Positions 35,370 to 48,259 of a stretch of DNA of 64,000 nucleotides are shown in pieces (positions within the stretch are counted from its first letter, which is position 1; the number at the start of each line of letters is the position of its first letter). Below the pieces are notes generated by a model. The model saw only the letters and a program-made list of their open reading frames with translations, searched no databases and was not told the origin of the DNA. The stretch is taken from NCBI RefSeq assembly GCF_023065955.2, contig NW_026623067.1, positions 54,940,444 to 55,004,443 on the forward strand, read 5' to 3'. This stretch comes from Ursus arctos (lineage: Eukaryota > Chordata > Mammalia > Carnivora > Ursidae). Position numbers and translations under genes: made by a program.

Positions 35370-36455
35370 CCCGTCTCCTACTCCTCCACCCAAAGAAGGG
35401 CTTAACATTTTCTCAATAATCTTAGGGTACAATACTATTGACTCTGGCCAATTAGTTAGCAGGGAGCTGGCCTTGAGTAGAAATATCTCCTAGCTTCAAT
35501 ACAGCACCAGCAGCTGATGGTTTTGATTATCAGCATTGGAAATTCAGTCCATCTAAGAACATGAGACAAGTCTGGGATGTGTGACCAAGGTAGAAGACTT
35601 CCAAGCAAGAGACTGCCATCAATGCACTGATATGTTCATTGTCTGAGGACAACTAGGGCTGAATGCCGACTCTCGGGGGTGCTCGTGGCTCTGCATGCTT
35701 TGTTCATCACCTTTATACTCAGTAAGCTGTCCAAGATGCACTAAGTATTGGGAAACTAAAGTTACTTTGTCCAACCCTGCCGTCTGAATTAGTCTAGGTC
35801 CTCTGAGAGGCAAATAGCAAGTCTACCCAGACTTGCAAGGATTCTCTTAAGGCAAACACCTGTGAGGAAAAATGGGCAGAGAGCCAGGGGAGGCTGGGAG
35901 GACTGTCAGATCACAGTGTAGGTCTGACTCTTGTGAAGGAGAGTGGGAAGGAAGGCAGTTCGGGTGGAAGAGTCTTAGGCTACGGGATAGTTTCAGGAAG
36001 TTCAGCAAGGCCAGTGGCGGGAGTGAGGGTCCTCCAGCCAGAGTGCCCGGAGGGGCCTGCTCTCACCCAGGAATGAGGCTGCGTCAGTGTTCCTGATGTG
36101 CTCAGTCACTGGCTGGGAGCAGCATATGGGAGGTGCGGCCCAGAGCCCAGCACCTGGGGTCTTCAGTGAAACGCACTCCTGCAGTGGGAGGTCTGAGAGG
36201 CACATTCTCATGGCTTTCTCACACACTGTGAACTAAACCACATGGATATTGCTGAACATATAGAGCACACTGCAGCAGCAAACTAAAAAGGCAGTTGACA
36301 CAAGTGAGGCAGCGAACCACCATCATTCTACTACCTCAAGTTCTCTCATTTGTAAGCTGGGAAACAAGAAGAGAATGATGATCGAACATGTCTGCCTACA
36401 TCCTGTGACTTCTCGGTAAAAATCACACCACTGGTGAGCAGTCATCATAGCGAGG
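35370..36455. other. No gene seen; GC-richer patch of uncertain origin
   Basis: Unassigned. The segment at about 35785-36230 is G-rich and purine-rich on the plus strand and has a sharp left edge ('aattagtctaggtcctctga'). It may be an old LTR or LTR-like repeat that I cannot name. Open frames here are short. Confidence 0.35.
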
Positions 36456-36457
36456 CC

Positions 36458-36622
36458 CCTGTGCAGAACATTCCACTTGCAGTACTGCACTTCATCTTCA
36501 TTGAAACTCTGTTGAGGAGACATGATCTCCAGGTCACAGATGAGGAGACAGAGGCTCAGCCAGGCGAAGTAACTTGTCCAAGGATCTACAGCTAGTAATT
36601 GACAAAGCTGATTCCAGAATAG
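36458..36622 (-). mobile_element. MIR SINE, antisense
   Basis: 'ctgttgaggagacatgatct', 'acagatgaggagacagaggc', 'gaagtaacttgtccaaggat' and 'ctacagctagtaattgacaa' are a clear antisense MIR core. Confidence 0.8.
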
Positions 36623-36624
36623 AC

Positions 36625-37370
36625 TGATGCCACTGGGCACACATGAAACCAGCCCCCTCTACTCTTCTTCCTTCGTGAAAGTTTGAAAAACCAGAAAAAA
36701 TCCCCTAACAATCAAAGCAGCCATTTACAACTCAGTGAGGTCAACTTGATCCTAGCTCACAGTCAGCATTAATTGCTATGTTAATTCTCCAACTCCGTTC
36801 TCATGTATCTATTTTCTCCGCTGTGGGTGAGAAATTATGAGCACTTATCCTCATTTTTTCTGAAGTGTACAAAGCACGCCAGTGATCTATTTTCCAAGCA
36901 CTCTCAAAAGCTGGAAATTTTTCTCAAGAATTATGAAACTGATGGACCCATGCAGCTGTTTATCAAAAGTGTGTCTCCATGTTACACTGTGGAAGATGTG
37001 GTCTGATAATTAGAAATGCTGCCTTGTCCTCCGTGGCTAAGCCCTGAAGTTTTCCCGTTTCCGTCTGTCTTAGATTCAGTTTGCTGTCACTTAGTCTGTA
37101 AATAACTTACCAGACACTTCCTGAAACCCCACTGGGAGTAGAAGGTAGGGTACAAAGAAAATAGCCCCTATCTCCAAGAACATTACAATTAATTTGGGGA
37201 AACAGAGGATATACTCGAGATGGAAACAGAAGATCACCTTAAGCAATATACAAGCATATTCATATGCATTTGGGTCCATGTGACCACAAAAGGAAGAAAA
37301 GTCCTGTAACTTCAAACCATGGAACAACCCAGTTGACTGGAGGAGGGGGTGGGGCAGGGACTGGTCCTGG
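36625..37370. other. No gene seen; weak L2 trace
   Basis: Unassigned, apart from a possible diverged antisense L2 fragment at about 37125-37240 ('agcccctatctccaagaaca'). Confidence 0.35.
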
Positions 37371-37394
37371 ACCAGGGCTTCTAAACTTGGTTTT

Positions 37395-37470
37395 GCTCAA
37401 ACTGATGGTGTGAGCTGGAGCTAGCCATTACAAATTTAGTTTCTTCTCTGTAAAATGAAGCTGTTGGTCA
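37395..37470 (+). mobile_element. Short MIR-like fragment
   Basis: 'atttagtttcttctctgtaa' followed by 'aatgaagctg' resembles the MIR core 'cagtttcctcatctgtaaaatg'. It is too short for a firm call. Confidence 0.4.
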
Positions 37471-37474
37471 AGAG

Positions 37475-37667
37475 CAGGGATTTTCAAACTCTGCAAAGCT
37501 AAGAATGATCTTTCTTTCCTCTTCCCAGTGAACCCCAATATAGGTTTGAATCAAATTCAAGCTGGAGGTTGAGGGAAGTGAAGACTCCCTGTATGTCCAC
37601 TCATATGAAGTCCCTTAAGCTGTTCATGCAATCCTGAATTCCCCGGTATACAATTTGAAAACCTCTG
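37475..37667. mobile_element. Possible hAT-type MITE
   Basis: A 193-base segment bounded by imperfect inverted ends: 'cagggattttcaaactc' at the left and 'aatttgaaaacctctg' at the right. This is the usual hAT layout (caggg..ttcaaa / tttgaa..cctctg). The family was not recognised. Confidence 0.5.
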
Positions 37668-37874
37668 TTGTAGACATTTTCTGAGGTTGCTTCTTGCATT
37701 AAAGTGTGAGGATTCAATGAATCCCAGAGCATGGACAGTTTAATGTGGAAAACAGATTGTAGTTCTTCTGAGATTTGAGTGCAACTCAATTTATAAATCA
37801 ATAGTACTAGAGTAGAAGTAGAGACCTTGTATCTCTGTTGTATGTGAGATCAATAACCCATTAGGGAAGAAATC

Positions 37875-37992
37875 TGGGTCATTCTTTCATTCATAAACGT
37901 TTATTGAGCATCTTCCACGTGCCGAGCATTATAGGTACCAAGTGCGGAGATTTAAATCCCTTGAGGAGTACTCAGTCTAATAGGTTCTTAGA
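37875..37992 (-). mobile_element. L2 3' end, antisense
   Basis: 'ctttcattcataaacgttta', 'ttgagcatcttccacgtgcc' and 'gagcattataggtaccaagt' are a clear antisense L2 terminus including the 'attcat' end. Confidence 0.8.
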
Positions 37993-37999
37993 CCAGAAA

Positions 38000-39150
38000 A
38001 CATTCTTCAGTTTGAAAAGCCCCCAAAAAGGCAAGGTAAGAATGGCATGGAGTGTTCTTAATTAGAGCTTTTAAGAACGGGTTATTTATTTTGTCTAAAT
38101 GGAACTACTCTAGGCAGACTTAACATGTATAATGCAGCCTGAGGAGGTGTGTGTAGCAAGGCCCAGTGGAGAGGGGATGCTGGAGTCTTGACGCCCAGCC
38201 TGGGGCCCAGTGAATTCAAGTGGACTTTTATCAGTTAGGAATCAGAAAGCAGACGGAAAATGCTCTGCGTGAATGAACTTGATTGGTCATCTTATTCTGC
38301 GATGGGGCTCAAGAAGGAACACATTCCATCCCCAACCACTTCTTGCTCTTGCCTGTTGTTCCACTGGAAAGTGGGAAAAAATGGGCCACAAAATATCAGT
38401 CTACCAGAGCACCACTAGTTCAGACATGTTTTATTAGAGTACTTGCCTATAGAATGCGAGCATCTCTCGTTGCTGGATGGTTAAATTAAACCTTGCTCTG
38501 CGTCAGACGTGTTGCACTGTGGCCATTGACTCATTTAGTAGTTTACACGATAGAGCATTAGATTCCAGCACTTTTACAACTAGGAGAGAAAGCAAATGTA
38601 CACAGTTTAGAAGGATTTTAATAAAAATGATTTGGAGAAAAAAGAATAGAAAACAAAGTGTAATATCAAAGGAAACTCCTTTTATACTTAAAATTATATA
38701 TTTACATATTATTAATGTATAAATATATTATGTATTTAAATATAGGTTATAGGTATCATTTCACATTTAGAAATAAGTAGAAATACAGACAAATCTATAA
38801 ATACACTTACGTGGAAGTATGTGACTGTGTTATTTAATTATATATATATAATACCAAAGGTACTACTTAAATACCTTTCTTTGGATGGTACCAGGATCAC
38901 TTTGGAACCGAATACACATTCATTCATTCCCCTCACATAACTTAGTCATCCTAACCTCTCCGGGAAATGAGGGTACATAGCGGTTTGTGCTTATCAGCTA
39001 TAATAAAACTGCCCCAAATACCATTTGTCTTGCCAAGATTGAAAGGAACTGAACCTTGGGAGGTATCCTTATGATACACACCAGTTGAACATATAGCCCA
39101 CAGGTCAGTGCCTTGCTATCACTTGACATTGGGAACATTTCCTTCTTTTG
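38000..39150. other. No gene seen; AT-rich segment
   Basis: Unassigned. The part at 38640-38870 is strongly AT-rich and includes a (TA)n tract at 38839-38852. Confidence 0.4.
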
Positions 39151-39154
39151 GTAA

Positions 39155-39605
39155 ATCATTTTTTATCTTAGAAAATTCCAAACATATGCAAAAGCGGAGA
39201 CAATAAGATAATAGAGTCCCATGTACCACTACCTGATTTCACCAAGTACCAACTGAAAGTTAGTTTTATTTCATCTATATGCCCATTCACTTTCTCCCAG
39301 CCCCATGCATGGATTACTTTGAAACATAAATATGACATCATATCATTTCATTGATAAATATTTTCGTATGTATCTCTAAAAAGTAAGGACTCTTAAAAAA
39401 CAAATCCTTAAACCATTATCACGTCTTAAAAAAAGAGTTAGCATTAATGACTTACATCAAATATCCAGGCAGTTTTTAAATTTTACTCACCATCTCATAA
39501 TTTTTCCACAATTTTTGTTTCAGTTAGCTTCATATAAAGTCAGTTCATTGCAATTCACAGATATGTCTCTTGCATCTCCTTTCTATGTCATTTCAAAGTA
39601 GCCAC
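39155..39605. mobile_element. Ancient interspersed repeat, family not named
   Basis: 'cttagaaaattccaaacata', 'agagtcccatgtaccactac', 'atcatatcatttcattgata', 'atgtatctctaaaaagtaag', 'tcaaatatccaggcagtttt' and 'agatatgtctcttgcatctc' occur in the fixed order of a repeat I remember as widely dispersed in mammals. I cannot name the family with confidence. A shorter diverged relative may lie at about 58250-58400. Confidence 0.5.
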
Positions 39606-39609
39606 ATTT

Positions 39610-42600
39610 CAAGTGTTTAATATCCACGTGCACATAGTAACTATTGATTGGACATTGTGGATCCATAGATTCCCTCTTCAAATCATGAGTTTTTGGCAAT
39701 CAAAACAAACGATAGAGCATAGAAAGGAGTTTTATTTAACTCTACCTTAGCAAAGGATATAGGAAGAGGATTCCCAACAGTGTGATATATGCGTACTTTA
39801 GCCTGTCTCCCGAAAGCTTAAAGCAGACCCTTGTGTACCCAGTTTCTTTAGGAACATGATCCTTTAGAACAGTGGGTCATGATACAGGTGTAAAACAGGA
39901 AAGGAGGGAAAACCTGTGCAAAAACACGTGGTGGAGCTGGCTTCTGCTGCAGGCAGCTGGTGGTCCATTCTGCTGGGACCTTTTGAGGAATGTTCGAAAA
40001 TGTGCACAAAGCTGATCCCTTGGGTCAACTAGGAGAGCATTATGCTCCCATCCCCCTGTGCCAGAGGATGGACCCCAGGCTTTATTGCCCTCATGCTTCT
40101 GGTTGTGAACTCATGAGTGAGTGTCCAGCAGTCTTGCAGAGTAGAGAGAAAGCAAAAGGTATCTGACTGGGATTGAGACAAAGTTCTGGAAGGTTCTCAC
40201 CTCTGAAAGCTGTGCTGATCTGATCAAAGCCTGCACCAGCTCATCCACTGCAGCGGTGGCCAGAGTGAAGAGCAAGGTCTAGAGGGTTCCAGAGTGGAAC
40301 CCCACAGGGATCCAGTAGGATGCACTTGTGACTTGAAAGTGAACATGTGGTAGATTAAAAACATTTTCCACAGAGATGTGATGGCAGGAGATGGGGAACA
40401 CAGTTAAGGAGGTGTCAGAAGGAGCAGGGAGAGAAAATATTGGGAATGTAATTCCAACTAAACTCCCGTATCCACTGATATTTTTTTAAAGCAAATACAA
40501 TTAACGGTACCTCAAATTCCAGCCAGAGTATATCATGTTCTGGTTTCCATTTCTACTGTGTGCTTAGCTTTATTGCATTATTGCATTGTTCTGGAATTAA
40601 TCCAATTTTCATAATATGGACATTAGATAACCAGTGCCTAGACATCACATGTACTTAATAAACAACACATTTCCACCACCTTTAGTTGAGATAATTTTGT
40701 GAACTCATTTATTCAGAGCTGGAAGAGATCTTGGAAGGAGACATGTCAAAGCAATGCCCGTAAGTAATACAAGAATTCTCTGGAGAGCCTTCACTAGAAA
40801 TAGTCCTTCACCATGTGCTGCCAGCAGGGAACAAATGGGAATAACCCAGCTTAGTTGTGGGCATCTCCTTTCACCCGAATGCTTAAAGCTGTCCTGAAGC
40901 TAGGCTGCAAGAACACCCTCCACCAGTAAGCTTGACATGTTTTAGCCTGAAAATTGTGAAGCTCGAGGATGCTAGGTTCTATAAAACACTTCTTACCAGA
41001 TCCATACTGTAAAAATGACATGATCCTACTTACCTGCCTTGCTGCTCCTGCACCGTAGCAGGTACGTCCCCTGTCAGAGTGAGCCTCGCTAGGCCTTAAA
41101 ATGTCCGTGATGGTTGTGAAAGTAATTGTGTTTATGAATACTACATGCATTATGGGGATCTCATTCTCTTTATACCTGAGTCCTGTAAACTGAATAAAAA
41201 TATTGCTGCACTGGGAGCAAAACAATAAATCTGAAAATATGTACAGACTTCGGCACTCACCTAGCACGCCAAAGATAAGTCTGCAATTTCTAACCCAATT
41301 TCCCTTTCAACACTCTCCCTGAAGGGAATAGTTAATTGGCACTTGGAAAGAAGTTAAGTTTATCTACACAGTAAAGGGCTCAGAGAAATCCTGTGGAGGA
41401 GGAGATGGTGGGAAATAGGCCCTGTGGGGTAGGGGAGGAAGAATAGTACTAACTGGGGAGTTGGGGATCTGAACCGCTGGGATGAGTGAAGGAAATGGAG
41501 CAGAGGGACAGATTTCAGTGTTGCTGTGGATGAGGGAGTGAGGGCCTCTTCAATAGTCTTTGCAGGAAATTATAAAGAAAGGAATCGCTTCTTAATTACT
41601 GTTGCCCGTTGAGCTGTTCTCCTTCATTGCTGTGTGGGTCTTTGTGTCTATAGAGGTTAAGCTCCTCCCCTCCAGGTGAGACCCGGCTCAGGGAGGTCTA
41701 ACCAGGGGTGTGAAGGTGGTCTACTTGCTGATTCCCTTGGTTTATGTCTCGGTTTTCTTATTTGTCTTGGGTCCTTTTTTTTTTTTTTTTCCAAAGTTGC
41801 ATTTAAAAAAAACAAAAACAAAAACAAAACTTTTGGCTTCAGTTATGCACTATTTCTTCTGAGCGGGACAGCTATTGTGGTGAAGTTTCCGCTGCGCTGT
41901 TATCCATTTTATTTTGTTCAGCAGACACGTACTAAGTGCCAACCGTATGGCAGCTTTGACACTGAGAACTGGAAGTTGAAGGTGATCCGTGGTGAGACCT
42001 TGCCCAGAAAGCTCCGTCTCTGCCAGTAATGGCCCTGGAGCATATTCCCGAGCCCCTGGGCGGGCGTGTTCAAAAATACATCCATATTAATACATCCATA
42101 TTAATATTTGGTGTTCATGGTGCTGCACTCTGTGACCTCAGGAAGCTTAGTATGCCTGTTACTGCCAGGTCAGGGCACCCACCAAGATAACTTCAACTTG
42201 GGGTCGTTAGACACAGGGGTGGATGAAAAGGGCAAAGTGTATGTTCATCCAGATAGATTGCCAATATTTGGAAATTTCTGGGCAACTGTCTTGATTTCCT
42301 TCTCTTTCATCTTGAAGTTTGGCCTCCTGTTGCCATATGTTGAGTGTAAGCACTTTCAGGAATGCATAGCCTTGGCTTCAAGGACATTTTCACTTGATTG
42401 GAGGTGATAACACAACTGGAACAGAGTCATGGCATTTGATGTATCCCTCCTATTCCGGTAAAAATGGTTGGAAGATGTTCAACACCTGAAATTAGCCAGA
42501 ACTTCGAGTTGTACATCTCATCATTAAATTTATCACTTCAGAACCTGGATTTTCTTGACATGGAAAGCTTTTTTAAAATAAATGCTTAGCGCTGGGAAGA

Positions 42601-43010
42601 TGCCCAGCATATTAAGCCTTGAACCTTACAAAGAGAATCATTCTGTAAATGGAAATATGTCCTTTAATATACACTGGGCGACCATTCAATTACTAAGCCT
42701 TGCTCTGCAGTATCCTCTTTAATCCACTTAGTGTTCTGTTCTTTTCCATTCATCTAGCTTGAGCCACAAATATGTTGCTTCTCATTTTGCTCTCTGAGGA
42801 TATTTTTTTTTTCTTTATCATGACTTAGAGGCAGCCAGAAGAAGAGTATTCGTGCCTAGAAATGAATTATGGATCATTCAGTAGTTTCAAAAACCAAAGG
42901 GATAAGAAAAGCAATAATCCCAAATATTCTAGTCATTCTTTGTTACTCTACTTTTGAAGGAGAAAAAAAAAAAGCACTATAATTTGAAAACTTGCTATGA
43001 AATTCTCTTG
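39610..43010. other. No gene seen; 3.4 kb of unassigned sequence
   Basis: It contains the longest open frame of the window (40851-41267, minus, 138 codons), which has no recognisable domain. It also contains a T16 run (41775-41790) followed by (CAAAAA)n, and a perfect 14-base tandem duplication (42077-42104). Short MIR-like or L2-like traces may be present but were not placed. Confidence 0.4.
42077..42104. repeat. Perfect 14-base tandem duplication
   Basis: The unit 'tacatccatattaa' occurs twice with no gap. It looks like a simple replication-slippage event. Confidence 0.95.
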
Positions 43011-43028
43011 TTAAAGTCAGAGGAACAG

Positions 43029-43230
43029 GGGCATCTGGGTGGCTCAGTCGGTTACGTGTCTGCCTTCGGCTCTGGTCATGATCTCAGGGTCCTGGGATCG
43101 AGCCCCACGTTGGGCTCCAGTGGGGAGCCTGCTTCTTCCTTTCCCTCTTCCCCTCGCCACCCCTCATCCTCTCTCTCTTTCTCTCTCTGTCTCAGATAAA
43201 TAAATGAAATGTTAAAAAAATAATAAAAAT
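43029..43230 (+). mobile_element. Can-SINE, full length, sense
   Basis: Has the head 'gcatctgggtggctcagtcg', 'ggtcctgggatcgagcccca' in the tRNA-like part, a CT-rich segment ('cctctctctctttctctctc'), and an A-rich tail. The flanking duplication is 16 bases with two mismatches (43013-43028 and 43231-43246), so this copy is older than those with perfect duplications. Confidence 0.95.
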
Positions 43231-43249
43231 AAAGTCAAAAGAACAGATA

Positions 43250-44290
43250 TCCTGGAGAGATACCTAAGGATGAAAAGTGAGACCAATAAGCAAGAAAAGG
43301 TGTTTAAATGCATCTTTACCAGATAAAATTCTGGCAGTCAGTGTGCAGGCCAGGATGTGATGACAGAGGAGTATGGATATTGTGGCTTTATCTCCCAGGT
43401 GTAGTTTGCTGCTCTCAACCAGATGGAGAAAGAAAGTCAAAGTGTTCCTTTTCTGCTGTGATTCAGGCCCCTCCTGGATGTCTGAAGGCCCGTTTAGGAA
43501 GGAAGGCCGGTCCATTCGGAGATGACATTGTGATCTGACAGAAAGTGCTTCTGTATTTAAGAAGCTCAGCCTGTGCCAGAAACAGAACCAGGGGTCTCTG
43601 GGACCTCCTGTCATAGTCCAAAGTAAACTAAATGAGTTAAATAAATGGTAAGTCTGAGTGAACATTTATCATCTATGACAAGTAAGAAAGGGATCATTCA
43701 CAAAGGAACATGGTCACACCTTGTGTCAGACTCAAAGATCTGACCCACCACAAGGAAGAGTGTGTCTTTTTACTGCGGAACCGTAAAGGCAACTTACGAA
43801 GGTAAATTTCCAATCTGCAGGCAAACTGCATATGCAGAAAATCCTGTGACGTACTCTACAGTCTCTCTGACAAATACTAGGTTTGAGAGGTTAAGTAATT
43901 TATGTGATAGTCCCAATCATAGACTCTATTGGTAAAGACTTTTGAGTATAGATCATTAGTGAAGATAGTGAAGATGATTTCAGGAGGTCTCGTTCCCAGT
44001 TATCCTATCCCCAGTCTCAAAGTCCAGTTTTTCGTCTCACAGCTGGATAACATTTCATTGCGTCAGGTGCCAGAGACCATTGTTTACCTACTCCAGTATC
44101 CATTTGCTTCTTCATTTTAGTATAAGACCCTTGATTTTGCCCTAGGGTTTTCAGAGTTAGCAAATAAAAATAGTTTGCCAAGATAAACTTGACTTTCAGG
44201 GAAAAAAATTTACCATGAGTATGTCCCAAATATTGTACATGTATACAAAAAAATGATATCGTGAAAATCAAATTGAATTGGTCATTCTTT
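43250..44290. other. No gene seen; unassigned sequence
   Basis: About 1 kb. The 133-codon open frame at 43264-43665 (minus) has no family resemblance and no splice context. Confidence 0.4.
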
Positions 44291-44299
44291 ATCATGCAA

Positions 44300-44775
44300 G
44301 CCTACAGCTAAATGCTTGTGTTTCTACCCAACTAAAACTACATTTCCCAGGCTCAGACTATGATGTGATTTTTGTGACCCAGTTCCATTCAATGAAATGG
44401 AGGCTTACGTTGGTACTAGAAAATTTCCTTTAAAGAAAGGGGCATACTCTTCTCTCCTCCATCCTCCATATTGCTGTCTGAGAAGCATATGATGGAAGAA
44501 GGGAAGAAGCACAATCTTGGGCTGTGAAGAACAAGGCCATACCATATCTCTGGTAAAGATAGAAGGAGTCACAGTCCCCAAAAACATCATGCTTCTGATA
44601 TACCGGTTCTGAGCTGCCTCTCTGCAAATTTCTCTTAAGGGAGAGGGAGAAACTGTGGGGGAGAAGGGGAGAGAAAGAAGGCAGAGAGGGAACGAGGAAG
44701 AGATAGAACAACTTTTGTCTTATTTAAACCACCATTAGTTTGAATTTTGTTAGATTCAGTTGAATCCAATCCGAA
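44300..44775 (+). mobile_element. Possible ancient LTR-like element
   Basis: 'actacatttcccaggctcag', 'tgtgacccagttccattcaa' and 'tgaaatggaggctta' resemble the start of an old mammalian LTR-type repeat. A GA-rich segment and a 'tttaaaccaccattagtttg' end region follow. Internal genes are absent. The family call is uncertain. Confidence 0.4.
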
Positions 44776-44779
44776 TTGG

Positions 44780-45715
44780 TATAAAGGCTTACCTCCTTAG
44801 TGATTTGTGGGCACACCAAAACCAAACCTGGAAAATCTGTGGAAAGTAGAGTATCAGAAAGACTAGAGTACTCATAGTCTCACTGTCTATCTGTTTTTTG
44901 GTTTTTGTTTTTTTTTCCTCATACACGTGTAAACAGAGTCAATTGCTTTTCTAAAGCCCTGGAGTTTTAACTCCTGCCCTGTCTTCTTGGTGATGCTCAC
45001 AAGTAAACCATGAATCCAGGAAAAAAAGTCACAATTTCATCTAGGAAGTTGTGTGACTCTTTCAATGGAAGTATTTTGTGGATAATTTTTGAGTATTCTG
45101 TCAGATGGCAGGAAGAAGAGTAGTTGATTAAAAGAATTTAATATTTTGGAGCATCTCTGGCTTTAGGAAATGTAAAAATAAATTCCTAGTAACAATGATA
45201 CGTTGTGTAAGGCGGAAAAGACCAATATATCATTCCTTGAAGTTTCCCAGGTCAGAATCCTTATATATAAAATTCTAGTCCAAATGGGCAATGTTGATTT
45301 TTTATTCAGTGCTTAGGATTTGCCAATTTCAACATTTTTCTCGGTGCCATGAAAAATGTTGCCACTGGCAGGCATTGCACAGTAAGTAGGAAGGCAAAAA
45401 TAGTGTTAAATGCTACAAATACAAGAACAGGAGTCTCTACATTTTCATGAATGTATCATTCAGAATCCTTGATTAGGAATCTTATTTTTCATTCCTTAAA
45501 GGGGATAGAAATATATACAAATGAGAACAACAAAAGAAAGATGACCTTCAGACGAAACAAATAAAAGCAAAACCAAGGCAAGGGCAAGACATCAAGAGGT
45601 TATATACTACTCAATTGGTTACAATAAAACTACCAATAGTACAACAAAAGTCTACCACTGGTAGACTTTTGAAAGGCTGAAAGTTTCAGACATGAGTTAC
45701 AGAGTTGAAGTTATT
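44780..45715. other. No gene seen; contains a palindrome
   Basis: Unassigned except for the perfect palindrome at 45646-45670, described separately. Confidence 0.4.
45646..45670. repeat. Perfect 12+1+12 palindrome
   Basis: Left arm 'aaaagtctacca', single C, right arm 'tggtagactttt'. The arms are exact reverse complements. It lies in unassigned sequence, not at the end of a recognised transposon. Confidence 0.95.
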
Positions 45716-46158
45716 CGTGGTGAGTTGAATAGCATCCCCCCAAATTCATGCCCATCCAGAACCTGAGAATGTGACCTATTTGGAAATGGGTTCTTTCCAG
45801 ATGTCATTAGTTAAGTTGAGGTCATACTGGATTAAGTGGGCCCTACATTCAATGACTGGTGTCTTTGTAAGAGGAGGAGAGGACACACAGAGACACACAT
45901 AGGAAAGAAAGCCATGTGGCAACAGAGGCCGATTTTGGAGTGGTGTGGTTATAAGCCAAGGAACACCAAGGACTGCTGGCAACGAGCAGAAGCTGGGAGA
46001 GCGGCATGGAGCAGATGCTCCCTCGGAGACTCCAGAAGGACTCAATTCTGTTGACACCTTGATTTTGAACTTCCAGCCTCCAGAACTGTGAGAGAAGAAT
46101 TTTCTGTTACAGTAAGCCACTGAGTTTATGGTGTTTTATTATGCTAACAAATCATCCA
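45716..46158 (+). mobile_element. ERVL-MaLR LTR, MLT1-like
   Basis: Motifs occur in the order of this LTR group: 'ccccccaaattcatgcccat', 'gagaatgtgacctatttgga', 'gactggtgtctttgtaagag', 'gttgacaccttgattttgaa', 'ccagcctccagaactgtgag' and 'agtaagccactgagtttatg'. It is about 440 bases, a solitary LTR with no internal region. Open frames on both strands inside it are incidental. Confidence 0.8.
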
Positions 46159-46159
46159 G

Positions 46160-48240
46160 TACCACTCACCTGTGAAAGCAAAGCACCATACACATCTTCA
46201 AAAGATACCACTAGATCATGGGGCACTCAGAAAATTCCAGTGCTTATTTTTCAACGTCTCTGAACCCTGACCAGTGGATGCTATTGACAAGCAGTTTTTG
46301 CAGGATCTTTGTTTACTGGAAGAGCTTTTATTCTGCCTGCCAAGCTGGAAGAATTGTTAAATTATGTCTTTTGTTGAAAGCTCAGTTGTTTTTATTTGCA
46401 TTTTGTGGCTTCTTTGCCTATTTTATTTTTAAAAGAAAAGAAAGTAAAAGGAAAAGAAGTGAAGCAAAGTTTTATCAGCATTCAAGGTTTCCGAGCCCCT
46501 CCAAACATAATAGCATAATCAGTGCATCTTCTATATTGTAAGCATGTGGGATCAGATACATAATACGGAAGGTCTGCAGAGGTCCACTCTTCCACTGTTA
46601 CCTAACCCAAAGTCCGTTTCCCTTTATATCTTTCTCATATGTACCAGCAAGCTTCTGTTATGGATTTAGCCCTCCTACCCTTTGTAGTCAAAAGGATGGA
46701 CTGGAGTCTTATCAAACCTGGATCCAGCTGCCAGTTTGCAGGAAATTGAGAAAATAGAGAAACATGTTGTATGAAACCATAAATACACAGTCAACAAAAT
46801 CCTGAATGTGGAAAACTGTACAAGTCAAATGCCCTAATTCCTCAACAGAGAAATGGAAGGAAAAGAAAGAGATGGAAAGAGAGCATGTAGATTCAAAAAG
46901 ATTGAAAAGACACATGCAATTTTTAAAAAATGGGCAAGACTAACTTATGGTGTTTAGAGATGAATACTTGCATGATAAAAAAAACTATCAAGAAATGCAA
47001 GAAAGTGATTTCTGTAAAAGACCAAGTGGCAGTTATTGGTAGAGGGTGGGGGGAGGTGTGGAGAAGGGGCTCTAATTGGGCTGGGCCCACTGAGAGGTAC
47101 AATAAGGAGGCAGACTCCAACTTTGATGTTTGATGGCTGACAGCTTTCAAGCCCCACCAAACCCTCTCTCCATTCTGCCCCTCATCTAGGCAAGCCAGTA
47201 AGAGAGTCCATGTGCCCTCTCTCTTGGCATCTGCAAGAAGTTCAAACTATGCAAGCCAGTTTCAGACCTGCTAGGAATGAAAATCTAGGACCCAGGAAGC
47301 CTGTGATGGGAGTAATGTTTTAATCCCTCTTGATGCGTGTTTGGTATCATTAATCTCAATATCCAAACCTAATTTTGTGTGGAGGCATCTATTTCATCTC
47401 TGTGGAATGACCATAATACAGCTTCTGGGTTGGCTGACACTGCTTCCTGACCTGTTTTGGTACTTAAAATGGTGTTTGCTTTATAATTCGTTAAGATACA
47501 TATTTATTATGCAATTTTCTGTATATGTATTTTATTTTAAAACAAGCAAGTAAAATTAGAGCAACAGCAATAACAGCAACAACGTCTTGCGGTACATCTC
47601 TAATCACTATGACATAACAGTTGAGAATCTCAGACTTGGAATAACTCATTTCTTAGAACCAAAGTACTTAGTAAGATGGTGCTGGTTCCTTAGCCGAGCA
47701 TGTCGCCTCATGGGCTGCACAGGTATCTGTGCACATGAAAAAAAACAGTCACTTCCTCCAGACTTAATGGACTGACTTTAATTAGAAAAGACTTTTTGAC
47801 ACTATCAAGAATAGGGCTTTAACCTTGACATACAGAGTATATTAGTCTGGGTCCTCCTAAGTAAAATCGATTCCCTACATGCCCCATATAGCCAACTATC
47901 CATCATTTGATGTGTTTCCTTTTTTGTATTTCCTACAAAGGTGATCTGAATTAATCTTGGATAAACTGCAGAGGTTACTTAAGGGACCATATTATATATT
48001 CCTCCTAGTTTATATCACCTTGGACACCAGTAAAAAGAAAATCAAATAATATGCCAGTTTGCTTCCTTCATTTTTAGGATAAGTCTATGTTTGTAAGCCA
48101 AGTTGTAAGTGTATTTTTGCTTAACTTTTTCATTATGTTTGTAAATTCATGGGGAAATGTATCAAGCCTAACTAGTGAGTACTACGTCTAAATATAAATA
48201 ATTGACAAAGAGAAAAAGTAAATTATTGTATTTTTCTGTT
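46160..48240. other. No gene seen; unassigned sequence
   Basis: About 2 kb. The part around 46740-47060 reads like an old LINE-type fragment, but I could not align it to a family. The rest is ordinary AT-rich non-coding DNA. Confidence 0.4.
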
Positions 48241-48259
48241 AACAATTTCAAGAGACACA

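Noticed and set aside
40851..41267. Longest open frame of the window (138 codons, minus)
   Set aside because: The composition is protein-unlike in parts, no family resemblance was found, and there is no splice or promoter context. One frame of this length is expected by chance in 64 kb read on six frames.
45776..46120. 114-codon minus-strand frame
   Set aside because: It falls inside the MLT1-like LTR, which has no coding function on either strand.
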